A DNA stretch of 64,000 bases from positions 62,001 through 126,000 of the forward strand of contig CADEFT010000023.1 in the NCBI GenBank assembly GCA_902826685.1, written 5' to 3'. The notes below the pieces were generated by a model. It ran no database searches, was not told where the DNA came from, and saw only the letters and a program-made list of their open reading frames with translations. Positions 42,357-51,287 of this stretch are shown here, piece after piece (position 1 is the stretch's first letter; every line of letters starts with the position of its first letter). The DNA is from an uncultured Acidobacteriota bacterium. GTDB taxonomy: Bacteria > Acidobacteriota > Terriglobia > Bryobacterales > Bryobacteraceae. Made by a program: the position numbers and the translations under genes.

Positions 42357-44906
42357 TTATCCCCATCGCAACAGCGAATAGCAGGGTCTGGTCAGCGGAT
42401 CCTCATAATGATTCGGGCTGATCCGCATTGCATAACCCAACCTCCCCGTCTGATGGGGTACGAACTGCGCCGAGAACACCCAACTGGTGTCATGCTCGCT
42501 CGCCGGAGCGAGCGTCATGACCTGAGTCTCTTCGAGCGATCCCTCGGCGCCAACCTTGCCGACCACGGCCTCCACCTTCACATCCGAAGGCCGCAGCCCG
42601 GCCAAATCCACAACCGCGCGCAACGTGACCGGATTTCCACTCAGCACCCGGATCTCACTGCCGGTGCCCATTTCAACAAACCGAACCCGGCTCCAGGCCT
42701 GAACCACGCCTTCGTTCCAGCGCACCTTGCGTCTCACGCCGTCGTAGCCGTCGCGGCGCACTTCCTGGCCTCCGCGATTGGCCGGCTCATACATCTGCGT
42801 ATCGTACTCGTCCACCATCCGCTTGGCGGCGAACCGCGGACTCATATTCCCCAGGCTCTGTTTGATCCGGCGCAGCCACTCTTCCGGAAAACCTTCGTCT
42901 TTCCTCTCGTAATACATCGGCACAATCTCGGTTTCCAGTAGGGAATAGATCGAGGAAGCGTGCAAATCGTCCTGATCTTCGGTGTAAGGATCGCGGTCTC
43001 CGATCGCCCAGCCGCCCGAGGATTCGTAGGCCTCATCATACCAGCCGTCGAGGATGCTCAGGTTCAGCACGCCGTTCAAAGCGGCTTTCATTCCGCTGGT
43101 GCCGCAGGCCTCTTCCCCGCGGCGCGGATTGTTGAGCCACAAGTCGACGCCCTGCACCAGCTCGCGCGCCACCTCAATCCCATAGTCCTCGATGAACACC
43201 AGGCGGCGGGCGATCTCCGGGTCGCGCGTCAACTGGAAAATCTCCCGGATCAGCGACTTGCCCGGATGATCCTTCGGATGCGCCTTGCCGGCATAAATAA
43301 TCTGCACCGGCATGCGCGGATTGAACAGGATCTTCTTCAACCGGTTGGTGTCGCGGAACAGCAGCGTCGCTCTTTTATAAGTGGCGAAGCGCCGCGCAAA
43401 GCCGATGGTGAACGTATCGGGATCGAGCATCTCCTGCATGCGCCGCTGCTCGGAAGCCGACGCCTTGCGCGCCACCGACTGCGCCACCAGCCGCTCCCGC
43501 GCAAACGTCACCAGCAGCCGCTTTCGATGCCGCCGCGCTTCCCACAATTCGGAATTGGGCAGCTCCTTCACCAGGTCCCAGGTCCTGACTTCGCTTGCGC
43601 GGTCGCGCCAGTCCGGCTGCAGATAGTTGTCATAGAGCGTCGCCAGATCGCCGTTCAGCCACGTAGGCAGATGAACCCCGTTTGTGACGTGCATGATGGG
43701 CACTTCCCAGGTGGGCAGCTCCGGCCACAATTCCTGCCACATCTGCTGCGAGACGCGCCCATGCAGCGCACTTACCGCGTTGCGGTAGGAAGACGCCTGC
43801 AGCGCGCAGACGGCCATTGAGAACGGTTCCTGCGGGTTTGACGGGTTGCGTTTGCCGAGCGACAGCAGTTCCTCGAACGAAATGCCCGTATCGGTGCAGA
43901 ACTCGCGGAAGTATTCATACATCAGCCCGGTGTCGAACAGGTCGATGCCCGCCGGCACCGGCGTGTGCGTGGTAAATACGTTGCTGCGCCGCGCCGCCTC
44001 CAGCGCCTCCTGGAAGTTCAGCCCGTTTTCGTGCATCAACGTGCGGATCCGCTCGATCGCCAGGAACGCCGAATGACCCTCGTTCATGTGAAACACGGTG
44101 GGATCGAGCCCCAGCGCCTTCAACGCCCGGATGCCGCCAATGCCAAGCACGATCTCCTGCCGGATGCGCGTGTGCAGATCGCCGCCATACAGCATGTCGG
44201 TGATGTCGCGGTTCACTTCCAGCTCGTTTTCGGGCACGTTCGTATCGAGCAGGTACAGCTTCACCCGTCCCACGTTCATGTGCCACACCTTGATGTGCAC
44301 CACGCCGGTCGGCAGCTTTACCGTAACCTTCAACTCGCGCCCTTCGGCATCGGTGGTGGGAATCACCGGCAGCGTGTAGAAATCGTTGACCGGGTTGCGC
44401 TCCGATTGCCACCCGTCCGGGTTCAGCCGCTGCGTCAGATAGCCGCGCTGATAGAGCAGGCCGATGCCCACCAGGGGCAGATTCAAATCGGAGGCGGATT
44501 TCAAATGATCGCCGCTTAAAACGCCCAGGCCGCCCGAATAAATGGGCATGCATTCCAGCAGCCCGTATTCCATCGAAAAATACGCGATGGATTTGGTTTT
44601 ATCCACTGGCTGCTGCAGGTAGTCGTCAAGGGCCGCGCACGCTTTCCGGTACACCGACAGGTAGCGCTGATCTGCGGCCGCTTTCTCGAGCGCGGCCTGC
44701 GAAACGTGGCCCAGCAACAGCACCGGGTTGTGGCCGCTTTGGCGCCAGAGGACGGGATCGAGGCGGCGGAATACCGCCCGGATGTTGTGGTCCCAGCTCC
44801 AGATCAGGTTATAAGCGAGTTCGGAAAGCCGTGACAGAGCTTCCGGAAGGGCCGGCAAAACAAGGAATTCCTTGACCGGTTGAATTTGAAACGGCATGGA
44901 TTCCAT
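42357..44906 (-). CDS. glgP: Alpha-glucan (glycogen/maltodextrin) phosphorylase
   Basis: 849 aa, usual length for the short phosphorylase class with an N-terminal DUF3417 domain (LSELAYNLIWSWDHNIRAVF). Hallmarks are SMEYGLLECMPIYSGGLGVLSGD, GLLYQRGYLTQRL, HMNEGHSAFLAIER, FTTHTPVPAGID, VTNGVHLPTW, YAGKAHPKD and the PLP site EACGTSGMKAALNG with Lys607. It releases glucose-1-phosphate from alpha-1,4-glucans in the cytosol. A second ATG three codons in (MPFQIQ) could be the true start. No other glycogen gene is adjacent. Confidence 0.95.
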   Translation of the reverse strand: MESMPFQIQPVKEFLVLPALPEALSRLSELAYNLIWSWDHNIRAVFRRLDPVLWRQSGHNPVLLLGHVSQAALEKAAADQRYLSVYRKACAALDDYLQQPVDKTKSIAYFSMEYGLLECMPIYSGGLGVLSGDHLKSASDLNLPLVGIGLLYQRGYLTQRLNPDGWQSERNPVNDFYTLPVIPTTDAEGRELKVTVKLPTGVVHIKVWHMNVGRVKLYLLDTNVPENELEVNRDITDMLYGGDLHTRIRQEIVLGIGGIRALKALGLDPTVFHMNEGHSAFLAIERIRTLMHENGLNFQEALEAARRSNVFTTHTPVPAGIDLFDTGLMYEYFREFCTDTGISFEELLSLGKRNPSNPQEPFSMAVCALQASSYRNAVSALHGRVSQQMWQELWPELPTWEVPIMHVTNGVHLPTWLNGDLATLYDNYLQPDWRDRASEVRTWDLVKELPNSELWEARRHRKRLLVTFARERLVAQSVARKASASEQRRMQEMLDPDTFTIGFARRFATYKRATLLFRDTNRLKKILFNPRMPVQIIYAGKAHPKDHPGKSLIREIFQLTRDPEIARRLVFIEDYGIEVARELVQGVDLWLNNPRRGEEACGTSGMKAALNGVLNLSILDGWYDEAYESSGGWAIGDRDPYTEDQDDLHASSIYSLLETEIVPMYYERKDEGFPEEWLRRIKQSLGNMSPRFAAKRMVDEYDTQMYEPANRGGQEVRRDGYDGVRRKVRWNEGVVQAWSRVRFVEMGTGSEIRVLSGNPVTLRAVVDLAGLRPSDVKVEAVVGKVGAEGSLEETQVMTLAPASEHDTSWVFSAQFVPHQTGRLGYAMRISPNHYEDPLTRPCYSLLRWG

Positions 44907-44982
44907 TCAAAGATAGCACCCACCCCGTGTGGGCCGCTTTCTAAGGAGCGAGAAGAGACTCTCCACACGCGCGACGAAGACA

Positions 44983-45002
44983 GTATACTCATTGTAGATA
45001 CA
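44983..45002. promoter_or_regulatory. Probable mazEF promoter/operator
   Basis: TATACT (44984-44989) resembles a -10 box. Just downstream, TGTAGATACA (44993-45002) has perfect TGTA/TACA arms and its last base is the A of the mazE ATG. AbrB/MazE-type antitoxins bind such short palindromes. No -35 box is evident. Transcription from this -10 would start a few bases before the ATG, giving a leaderless or near-leaderless message; no Shine-Dalgarno is seen. Confidence 0.5.
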
Positions 45003-45247
45003 TGCCAACATCAACTCAAATCGCCCGCTGGGGCAACAGTCTCGGTTTGCGGTTGCCAAAATCAGTCGCAGCGGAAGCCCGGATCGGCGAGGGTGACACG
45101 GTGGAAGTGTCGGTCAAGGATGGTGCGATCGTCGTACGGCCAGCACAGGCAACCTTCTCGCTCCACGAACTTGTGAGCAAGATCACGCAGCGTAATCGGC
45201 ATGGTGAGACGGACTGGGGAAAGCCCAAGGGACGCGAACAATGGTAG
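45002..45247 (+). CDS. mazE: MazE-type antitoxin (AbrB fold)
   Basis: 81 aa. The swapped-hairpin AbrB/MazE DNA-binding domain is plain: STQIARWGNSLGLRLPKSVAAEA, GDTVEVSVKDGAIVVRP. The C-terminal part (LHELVSKITQRNRHGETDWG) is the toxin-binding tail. It overlaps the toxin gene by 7 bp, so translation is coupled. Confidence 0.93.
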   Translation: MPTSTQIARWGNSLGLRLPKSVAAEARIGEGDTVEVSVKDGAIVVRPAQATFSLHELVSKITQRNRHGETDWGKPKGREQW

Positions 45248-45585
45248 GCAGGCCGTACGTTCCCGACGCGGGTGATCTGGTTTGGCTCACGTTCGATCCA
45301 CAGGCCGGTCGCGAGCAGGGTGGCCGCCGCCCCGCACTGATTCTATCCCCGCGAGAGTACAACAACAGGGCACGGCTGGCGTTGGCCTGTCCCATAACCA
45401 GTCAGAAGAAGGGCTATCCGTTCGAGGTGGCCATTCCAGCGGGCCACGGTATCGCGGGCGTTGTGCTCGCCGATCACATTAAGAACCTCGATTGGCAAGC
45501 GCGCAACGTAGCCTTCGAGTCCAAAGCTCCGGCCGCCGTCGTCGCCGAGGTCCGTGCGCGTTTGAGGCCGCTGTTGGGGCTCTGA
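45241..45585 (+). CDS. mazF: MazF-type mRNA interferase toxin
   Basis: 114 aa. MazF/PemK features are PDAGDLVWLTFDPQAGREQGGRRPALILSP with the catalytic Arg, ACPITSQKKGYPFEV with the catalytic Thr/Ser region, and the SH3-like barrel end AAVVAEVRARLRPLLGL. It cleaves single-stranded RNA at short sequence motifs and is held inactive by the MazE partner. Confidence 0.95.
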   Translation: MVGRPYVPDAGDLVWLTFDPQAGREQGGRRPALILSPREYNNRARLALACPITSQKKGYPFEVAIPAGHGIAGVVLADHIKNLDWQARNVAFESKAPAAVVAEVRARLRPLLGL

Positions 45586-45718
45586 CCCCCAAGTCGTGCA
45601 CTTTCTAGGGAGCGAACACGCCAACCACGTCCAGGATTAGATGGGTTGTATCGTTGCGGAACCGATCACCACCGCGAAAAGCAGGACGAGCCGCTGCATG
45701 CGTCCAACTATAAACGAT

Positions 45719-46864
45719 TCATCTGCCGAACTCCATCAGGAACCCCCGGTGAAACTCCGCCGCCCTCACCACCTGATCGCAATCCACCCACTCCACGGCC
45801 GCATGCGCCTGGTCGATCGATCCCGGACCAAAAATAATAGTCGGCACCCCCGCCCGCGATAACTTACTCGCGTCGCTGCCATAGGGCACGCCCGCCGGCG
45901 TTCCATTCAACCCCATGCCTTCAAGCACGCGCGCCGCCGTTACCGCCACCGCCGCATCCGCCGCCGTTTCGAGTGCCTCATCGGCCAGCATCGGCGGAGT
46001 CTCCTGCACCGCATCAAAGCCCGGTATGCGCGCCCGCAGCTCATCGAGCATCCGTTCATGGTGCGCCAGCACATCGGCCACGCGCTCACCCGGCAGCAGC
46101 CGCCGGTCGATCTCGATCGCGCATGCATCCGGTACGAAATTCACCTGCACGCCGCCCGAGATGACGCCGACGTTCAGCGTCCCCGGCCCCAGCAGGGGAT
46201 GCGTCCCGGCGGCCAGCTTCTCGTTCTCCCCGCCAATCGCCAGCACCACGTGCGCCATGTTCTCGATGGCGTTCACGCCGAGGTGGGGCTTGGAGCTATG
46301 CGCCGCCTTGCCTCTTACACGAATCCGCCACCGCAGCACGCCTTTACTCGCAATCACGTTGCGCATCTCGGTCGGCTCGGCGACGATCGCCGCATCGGCT
46401 TCGATTCCTTCACACAGCCGGCTTACGCCCGTGAACGCGAACTCCTCATCGGCCGCCGCCGCCAGCCATACCTCGCAGGGCGGTATCCGCTTCTGTTCCC
46501 GCAGCGTGGCGACGGCATCCATCATCGCCGCCAGACCCGCCTTGGTGTCGCACGAGCCCCGGCCATACAGCTTCCCGCCGCGGATCTCGGGCTCAAAAGG
46601 CGGAATCGTCATGCCGTTGATCGACGCGGTATCCATGTGCGCTTCAAGCACCACGCGACCGCGACCGCTTCCCGGCAGCTTCACCAGTTGATTAAAACGC
46701 CCCGGGGAAACCTCCTGCCGCCATGTCTCAAGCTCCAGCCGTTCGAAGAACGCCCGAACATAATCGGCTATCTCCGTTTCGGGACGGCCGTTGTCGTAGG
46801 CCGGGTTGATGCTGTTGATGCGCACCAGATCCGCCAGGATCGAGAGCACGCGGGGTTGACTCAT
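45719..46864 (-). CDS. M20 family metallopeptidase (ArgE/DapE-like)
   Basis: 381 aa from the ATG at 46862-46864, overlapping the MFS stop (ATGA). Longer in-frame starts inside the MFS gene are rejected. Zinc ligands and catalytic residues are seen in LEAHMDTA, RGSCDTKAG and AADEEFAF, with the dimerisation domain GKAAHSSKPHLGVNA between. ArgE/DapE-type enzymes cleave N-acyl amino acids such as acetylornithine or succinyl-diaminopimelate. In this operon, with a ligase and a transporter, catabolic use on an imported N-acyl compound is more likely than arginine synthesis (inference). Confidence 0.88.
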   Translation of the reverse strand: MSQPRVLSILADLVRINSINPAYDNGRPETEIADYVRAFFERLELETWRQEVSPGRFNQLVKLPGSGRGRVVLEAHMDTASINGMTIPPFEPEIRGGKLYGRGSCDTKAGLAAMMDAVATLREQKRIPPCEVWLAAAADEEFAFTGVSRLCEGIEADAAIVAEPTEMRNVIASKGVLRWRIRVRGKAAHSSKPHLGVNAIENMAHVVLAIGGENEKLAAGTHPLLGPGTLNVGVISGGVQVNFVPDACAIEIDRRLLPGERVADVLAHHERMLDELRARIPGFDAVQETPPMLADEALETAADAAVAVTAARVLEGMGLNGTPAGVPYGSDASKLSRAGVPTIIFGPGSIDQAHAAVEWVDCDQVVRAAEFHRGFLMEFGR

Positions 46865-48051
46865 TTCTTTCTCCACTCGAGGGGTTTCACTTCGGCGAGC
46901 AATACGGCGTAGCATACCGCGCCCGCCGCCAGCACCACAATCGCCGCGAAGAAAGCGTGCAGGAACGATCCGTTACGCGCCACGATCCAGCCCGTCAGCC
47001 ATGGCGACACCACGCCGCCCATGTTGCCGATGGCGTTCTGGATGCCGGTCCATTTACCGGCCGCCAGCGGCCCGGCGAGCGTCTGCGTGATCGCCCAGAC
47101 GTTCGACGTATAGAACCCCATGCCAAAGCAGGCGAGGGTGATTAACCCGATGGAAACCGACGGATCGCTTACCAGCACGGCGGGCAGCATCGCCAGTCCG
47201 CAGCTCACCAGCCCGCCGGCGGCGAAAGTCTTCCTCACCCGCGAAGCGCTTTCCCCGGCGCGAATCCAGCGGTCCGAAAGCCACCCGCCCAGCGTGGTCG
47301 AGGCCGCCATCACGAAGAACGGAACCGAGCCGAATACCGCCATCGCGTTCATCGACAGGCCGCGTTCCTTCACCAGGTAGGTCGGCAGCCACGACAGCAG
47401 GAAATACCAGACGTAGCCCAGGCAGAACATGCCGGCCGAAGTGACCCACACCTCGCGCCGCGTCAACAGTTCGCCAAAACCGATGGAGCCTGTTTCCGCG
47501 GGCCCATCCGTTTTCTGCGCGGGCACGCTGGCAATCCATGGAATCAGCCACAGAATACTCGCCGCGCCTAACGCGAGAAACAGAGGCCGCCATCCGAACG
47601 CGCTCACCGCCAAGCCGCCGAACAGCGTGCTGAAGCCGGGTCCAAGCTTCGACCCGGCGTCCACCAGCGCGTTCACGAACCCGCGGCGCTCTTCGGGAAA
47701 ATTGCGCACGATCAGGCGCGAACAGGCTGGATAGGCGACGCTTTCCCCCACGCCCAAAGCCAGGCGTGCGGCGATCAGCGTACCGAATCCGCTCACCGCG
47801 CCCGTCAGCGCCGTCGCCGCCGACCACAACGCGAACCCGCCCGCATAGACCCACTTCACGTCATAGCGATCTACCAGCCAGCCCGCCACCAGTTGAAACA
47901 GCGCGTAGCTCCAGAAGAACGCCGAAAAAAGCATCCCCATCTGGCTGGGGTCGAGCGAGAGCTCTTTTGCAAGCAAGGGAGCGGAAACCGAAAGCGCCCC
48001 GCGGTCGATGTAATTGATCGCCACCGAGAGGGCGAGCAGCAGCAACAGCAT
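46861..48051 (-). CDS. MFS transporter (anion:cation symporter-like)
   Basis: 396 aa, about twelve transmembrane helices. The N-terminus SVAINYIDRGALSVSAPLLAKEL and the loop GWLVDRYDVKWVYAGGF are typical of the ACS subfamily (hexuronate, galactonate and other organic anions). VGESVAYPACSRLIVRNFPEERRG is the helix 4-5 signature. Middle gene of an operon: 7 bp after the ligase gene and overlapping the M20 peptidase gene. It probably imports a carboxylate substrate. Confidence 0.9.
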   Translation of the reverse strand: MLLLLLALSVAINYIDRGALSVSAPLLAKELSLDPSQMGMLFSAFFWSYALFQLVAGWLVDRYDVKWVYAGGFALWSAATALTGAVSGFGTLIAARLALGVGESVAYPACSRLIVRNFPEERRGFVNALVDAGSKLGPGFSTLFGGLAVSAFGWRPLFLALGAASILWLIPWIASVPAQKTDGPAETGSIGFGELLTRREVWVTSAGMFCLGYVWYFLLSWLPTYLVKERGLSMNAMAVFGSVPFFVMAASTTLGGWLSDRWIRAGESASRVRKTFAAGGLVSCGLAMLPAVLVSDPSVSIGLITLACFGMGFYTSNVWAITQTLAGPLAAGKWTGIQNAIGNMGGVVSPWLTGWIVARNGSFLHAFFAAIVVLAAGAVCYAVLLAEVKPLEWRKK

Positions 48052-48058
48052 CCACCGA

Positions 48059-49495
48059 TTATTTCATTGGACCCGCCAGGCTCATCGAACCGGCGCGCTC
48101 CTTGACCGCGCGAAGCTCCTCCGGCGTCAACTTGCATACGATCGCGCGGAACTTGCTGTTGGCCCCTCGCGGTATCGACGGCACCTTTTCAAGCACGATC
48201 TTCATACCGCCGATAAATTCGAGCATCCGCTTGTATACCGCCGCTTCATCCACGCCCGCGCGAAATTGTGGTCCGGGCACGTATTTGAGCGTCACCTGTT
48301 GCGGCGAGTCCTGAATGACCTGCGCTTCGTCCACCGGCAGATAGCGCTTGAAGATCGCATCCAGCCGCCCGATCCGCCGTCCATTCGGGAGCCAGATGGC
48401 ATCGTCGTTGCGTCCGTCGATCGACAACACCGCCGGCAGCGTGCGCCCGCACGAACACTGCCTCTCATGTTTGGGGAACGTCGCCCGGTCGCCCACGCGA
48501 TAGCGCACCAGCGGCATGTCCGCATTCAACAGGCCGGTGCAGATCAGCTCACCCGACTGCGCGGGCTGGCCGTTCTCAAGCACCTCCATCCAGCCGGCTT
48601 CCGGCCACATGTGGAGCGTGCCGGCTTCGCACTCGCTCGCCGCCGCGACGATCTCCGACATGCCGTAGGTTTCCCGCACCGGGCATTGGAACGCCTTCTC
48701 GATGATCTCGCGCTGATAGGCTTCAAGCGGCTCCGCGTTCACGATCAGCGCCTTGAACTTCAGCCCCGAATCGCCGTTCTGCAGAATCCACCGCCCGATG
48801 GTTTCGAGATTCGACGGATACGAAATCACGTACTCGATGCGGTAATCCTTCCACGCCTGCACGTAATGTGGAATCAGCTCCGGCGACAAATGGAACGACG
48901 ACATGTAGAGCTGCTTCAGCGGCCGGTTGAACACCCAGAACGGAGGCTTGGTCTGCGCCGCGGGCGCCACCAGGCGGCCGCCCATGATGGCCCACCGGTC
49001 GTCGCGCGAAACGCCATACCACTTGCGCGCCCGCGCCTCGAAAATCGAGTACCACATGCGCACCGTCTCTTCCGAACGCCACAGCCGCAGATACGACCCC
49101 GTGCTGCCGCTGGTGTGCTCGGCCACCATCTTGCCGATGTTGCAGTCATCGGCGACGAAGGCGCGCGAATCGTGCCGCAGAGGCTGCTTTTCGAGTACCG
49201 GCCAGTTCTCCAGGTATTCCCAGGATGCTCGGTCGCCCGCGGCGCGCCGCTTCGCCCATTGCTCGCGGTAAAACGGAACCCGCGTCGCGGCGCGATGCAG
49301 AACTCGCGCCAAACGCTCTTCCTTCCACTTTTTCCATTGGCCCTCGGACCATGTCTCCCGCTCGACTGCCTCCGCCACCAGCCGCTCCGTTTCCGGACCG
49401 TAACGCCCGCGGCGGAACATCCACCCCTGCAGATTCACCGCCATCGTCCGGCCCACATGGGGCAGCATGTGGTAGACGCTCAGCGAAAGACTCAT
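48059..49495 (-). CDS. Phenylacetate-CoA ligase/CapK-like adenylate-forming enzyme
   Basis: 478 aa. The ATP-binding loop HTSGSTGSYL (TSGSTG at 128-133), RETYGMSEI and PLVRYRVGDRATF with a zinc-type CSCGR segment are PaaK/CapK family features. The N-terminus resembles the CapK branch found with capsule and cell-envelope loci. It should activate a carboxylate as acyl-adenylate and pass it to CoA or another acceptor. A strong ribosome site (GGAGGAG) precedes the ATG. First gene of an operon with the MFS transporter and M20 peptidase. Confidence 0.85.
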   Translation of the reverse strand: MSLSLSVYHMLPHVGRTMAVNLQGWMFRRGRYGPETERLVAEAVERETWSEGQWKKWKEERLARVLHRAATRVPFYREQWAKRRAAGDRASWEYLENWPVLEKQPLRHDSRAFVADDCNIGKMVAEHTSGSTGSYLRLWRSEETVRMWYSIFEARARKWYGVSRDDRWAIMGGRLVAPAAQTKPPFWVFNRPLKQLYMSSFHLSPELIPHYVQAWKDYRIEYVISYPSNLETIGRWILQNGDSGLKFKALIVNAEPLEAYQREIIEKAFQCPVRETYGMSEIVAAASECEAGTLHMWPEAGWMEVLENGQPAQSGELICTGLLNADMPLVRYRVGDRATFPKHERQCSCGRTLPAVLSIDGRNDDAIWLPNGRRIGRLDAIFKRYLPVDEAQVIQDSPQQVTLKYVPGPQFRAGVDEAAVYKRMLEFIGGMKIVLEKVPSIPRGANSKFRAIVCKLTPEELRAVKERAGSMSLAGPMK

Positions 49496-49658
49496 GTACT
49501 CCTCCGCTTCCAGTCAAACATGGAAACCCGTTTCTGAACATATGTCCGCGCCAAGGCGGCGGGAGTGAAAAAATGCCGCTTTTGTGGGGAAATGCAAGGA
49601 TTCTGGCGCCGCGGATACCTACGTCCGATGGGCCAGTACGGGAGATTGGCGCGTTCCG

Positions 49659-50453
49659 TTACTTCCGCTTGGTCACGGCGAACAAATCGCTATCCCCGGC
49701 CTTCAGCGCCTGCGCGAAAGTCCACCGCCGCGGCAGGATGCCGTACTCCACTCGCCCGTGGAATCGCACACGGCCGCTTGCGCCAAACGTCATCCCGGAA
49801 GCGAGCGTCGCGCGCGTCGCGCCCATCAGCGCATCGCAAAGCGCGGGGCGGTTCAACGGCGCCTCGATCGACCATTTCACCGGCTCCCGCCAACCGAGCA
49901 CTTCACTCCGGTAATGCTCAAGCACGCGGATCGCGATCGCCACATCGGCATGCCGCGCCGTTTGATGCTGCAGCGTCTGAATCGTAAGCGACTCGCGCAG
50001 CGCCTCACGAGTACGCGGCCGTCCCACCGGTTTGTTACGCGCTGAAAAGATCAGGTCTCGCGACGGGAAATAAGGCTTCAGATCGAGCACCGGCGTGCCA
50101 TCCAGAAAGTCGAGGCGCTCGAACTGCAAAGTGAGGCCCTCGCGCTTCACCAGCCGCGCGGCCGTCAATCCGATCGGGTTCGGACGAGCCGGGCTGCGCA
50201 CCGCGAACACGCCGTGCATCGGATCGGGCGCGTCCGCGTCTACCCCTCGCGGTATCACTTGCAGAACGTCGCGCTCCGGCCGCGCCATCAGCCACGCCAT
50301 CACCCAGAAATGCGAATGCTTCTCGATCTTCAACAGTCCTTGTGCGAACTCCGGCAGCAGTTCCACCGCCGCTGGGGCGCCAAACGCGGGCATCGCCTTC
50401 CGCTCCTTTACTGCGGAGCGAACGTGGCCGATCGGCTTTAAAGTGTAGTCCAC
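49659..50453 (-). CDS. trmO: TrmO-like tRNA methyltransferase with FmdE-like C-terminal domain
   Basis: 264 aa. The first 140 residues are the TsaA/TrmO (UPF0066) beta-barrel with HSHFWVMAWL and the SAM-binding VRSPARPNPIGLT; this enzyme N6-methylates t6A at position 37 of some tRNAs. Residues about 145-250 do not match the short C-terminal domain of E. coli TrmO. TIQTLQHQTARHADVAIAIRVLEH and LCDALMGATRATLASGMTFG resemble FmdE, the formylmethanofuran dehydrogenase subunit E fold, though its HGHxCPG site is absent. Last gene of the rpiB-to-trmO operon, adjacent to the sulfatase-like gene without a gap. Confidence 0.82.
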   Translation of the reverse strand: MDYTLKPIGHVRSAVKERKAMPAFGAPAAVELLPEFAQGLLKIEKHSHFWVMAWLMARPERDVLQVIPRGVDADAPDPMHGVFAVRSPARPNPIGLTAARLVKREGLTLQFERLDFLDGTPVLDLKPYFPSRDLIFSARNKPVGRPRTREALRESLTIQTLQHQTARHADVAIAIRVLEHYRSEVLGWREPVKWSIEAPLNRPALCDALMGATRATLASGMTFGASGRVRFHGRVEYGILPRRWTFAQALKAGDSDLFAVTKRK

Positions 50454-51287
50454 TTACTTCCCCCTTCGTTTCAGGCCCGAACCGGAACGGCCATCGCCCG
50501 TCCTGCGCCGCCATACTTCGATCTGCGCGCGCAGCTCATCCTTGCGCAACTGCCCCGTTCGCGCCGCGGCCTCGTTGACCGACTCTTCGGGGTCTTCAGC
50601 CAGGTTGTAAAGATGCGTCACTTCGCCCGCCCGGTTGATGACGATTTTGTCGAAGCCGCGAATCATGAGGCGCCATTCGTCGTCCTGCCCGAACCTGCCT
50701 TCGGCGAAAACGGAAGCCGCGCGCTCTCGCGTCAGACTCACTCCATCGAGGCCCTCGGGCACGGTCAGGCCGCTCAATTCGAGCACGGTGGGCAGAATAT
50801 CCACCGTCGAGGCCAGCCGGTCGTCGCGCGTCCCGGCCGCCAGACGCTTCGGTCCGCGAATGACAAGCGGCACATGGATGCATTCTTCATAAGGCTGATC
50901 GAAGCCGTCGAGCCCATGCGCGCCGCGCATCTCGCCATAACCAGACGTGAACACCACCACGGCTTCCGCCGCCGCGCGATCGAGCACGCCGCCCAATTCG
51001 CGATCAAACGAAGCGCGGTTCAAGCGCTGTACTTCAAGTAACGCCGGGTTCGAGCGATTATGAGGAAACCGTCCGGTGAGCAGCGCCGCTCGCGAGCCTT
51101 CCGGAGCCGGACACGCCGCGTAGGCGCGCTCGAACCAAACTCCCTGCGAGGCGAGCCGCGCCAGGTTTGGTCCCGGTGTCTTGACGTCGGAGGCGCGCAA
51201 TCCATCGCACACCGCCAGGACCACCTGCCGGGAACGCGCCAGCGCGGCGATCTGCATCAGAAAGTCGCGCCGGCCCGTCGGTGTCAC
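50454..51287 (-). CDS. Degenerate sulfatase-fold protein (probably inactive)
   Basis: 277 aa from a GTG at 51285-51287 that overlaps the lysA stop (GTGA). GRRDFLMQIAALA is a Tat-like start but lacks a long hydrophobic stretch. The alkaline phosphatase/sulfatase fold is visible in PNLARLASQGVWFERAYA, SRAALLTGRFPHN, YEECIHVPLVIRGPKRL and STVDILPTVLELSG. The formylglycine C-x-P-x-R motif is replaced (APEGSR), the first metal Asp pair is reduced to CDGL, and the usual SDHGE is SGYGE. The middle is also short (277 rather than about 450 aa). A non-catalytic or altered role is likely. Confidence 0.78.
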   Translation of the reverse strand: MTPTGRRDFLMQIAALARSRQVVLAVCDGLRASDVKTPGPNLARLASQGVWFERAYAACPAPEGSRAALLTGRFPHNRSNPALLEVQRLNRASFDRELGGVLDRAAAEAVVVFTSGYGEMRGAHGLDGFDQPYEECIHVPLVIRGPKRLAAGTRDDRLASTVDILPTVLELSGLTVPEGLDGVSLTRERAASVFAEGRFGQDDEWRLMIRGFDKIVINRAGEVTHLYNLAEDPEESVNEAAARTGQLRKDELRAQIEVWRRRTGDGRSGSGLKRRGK

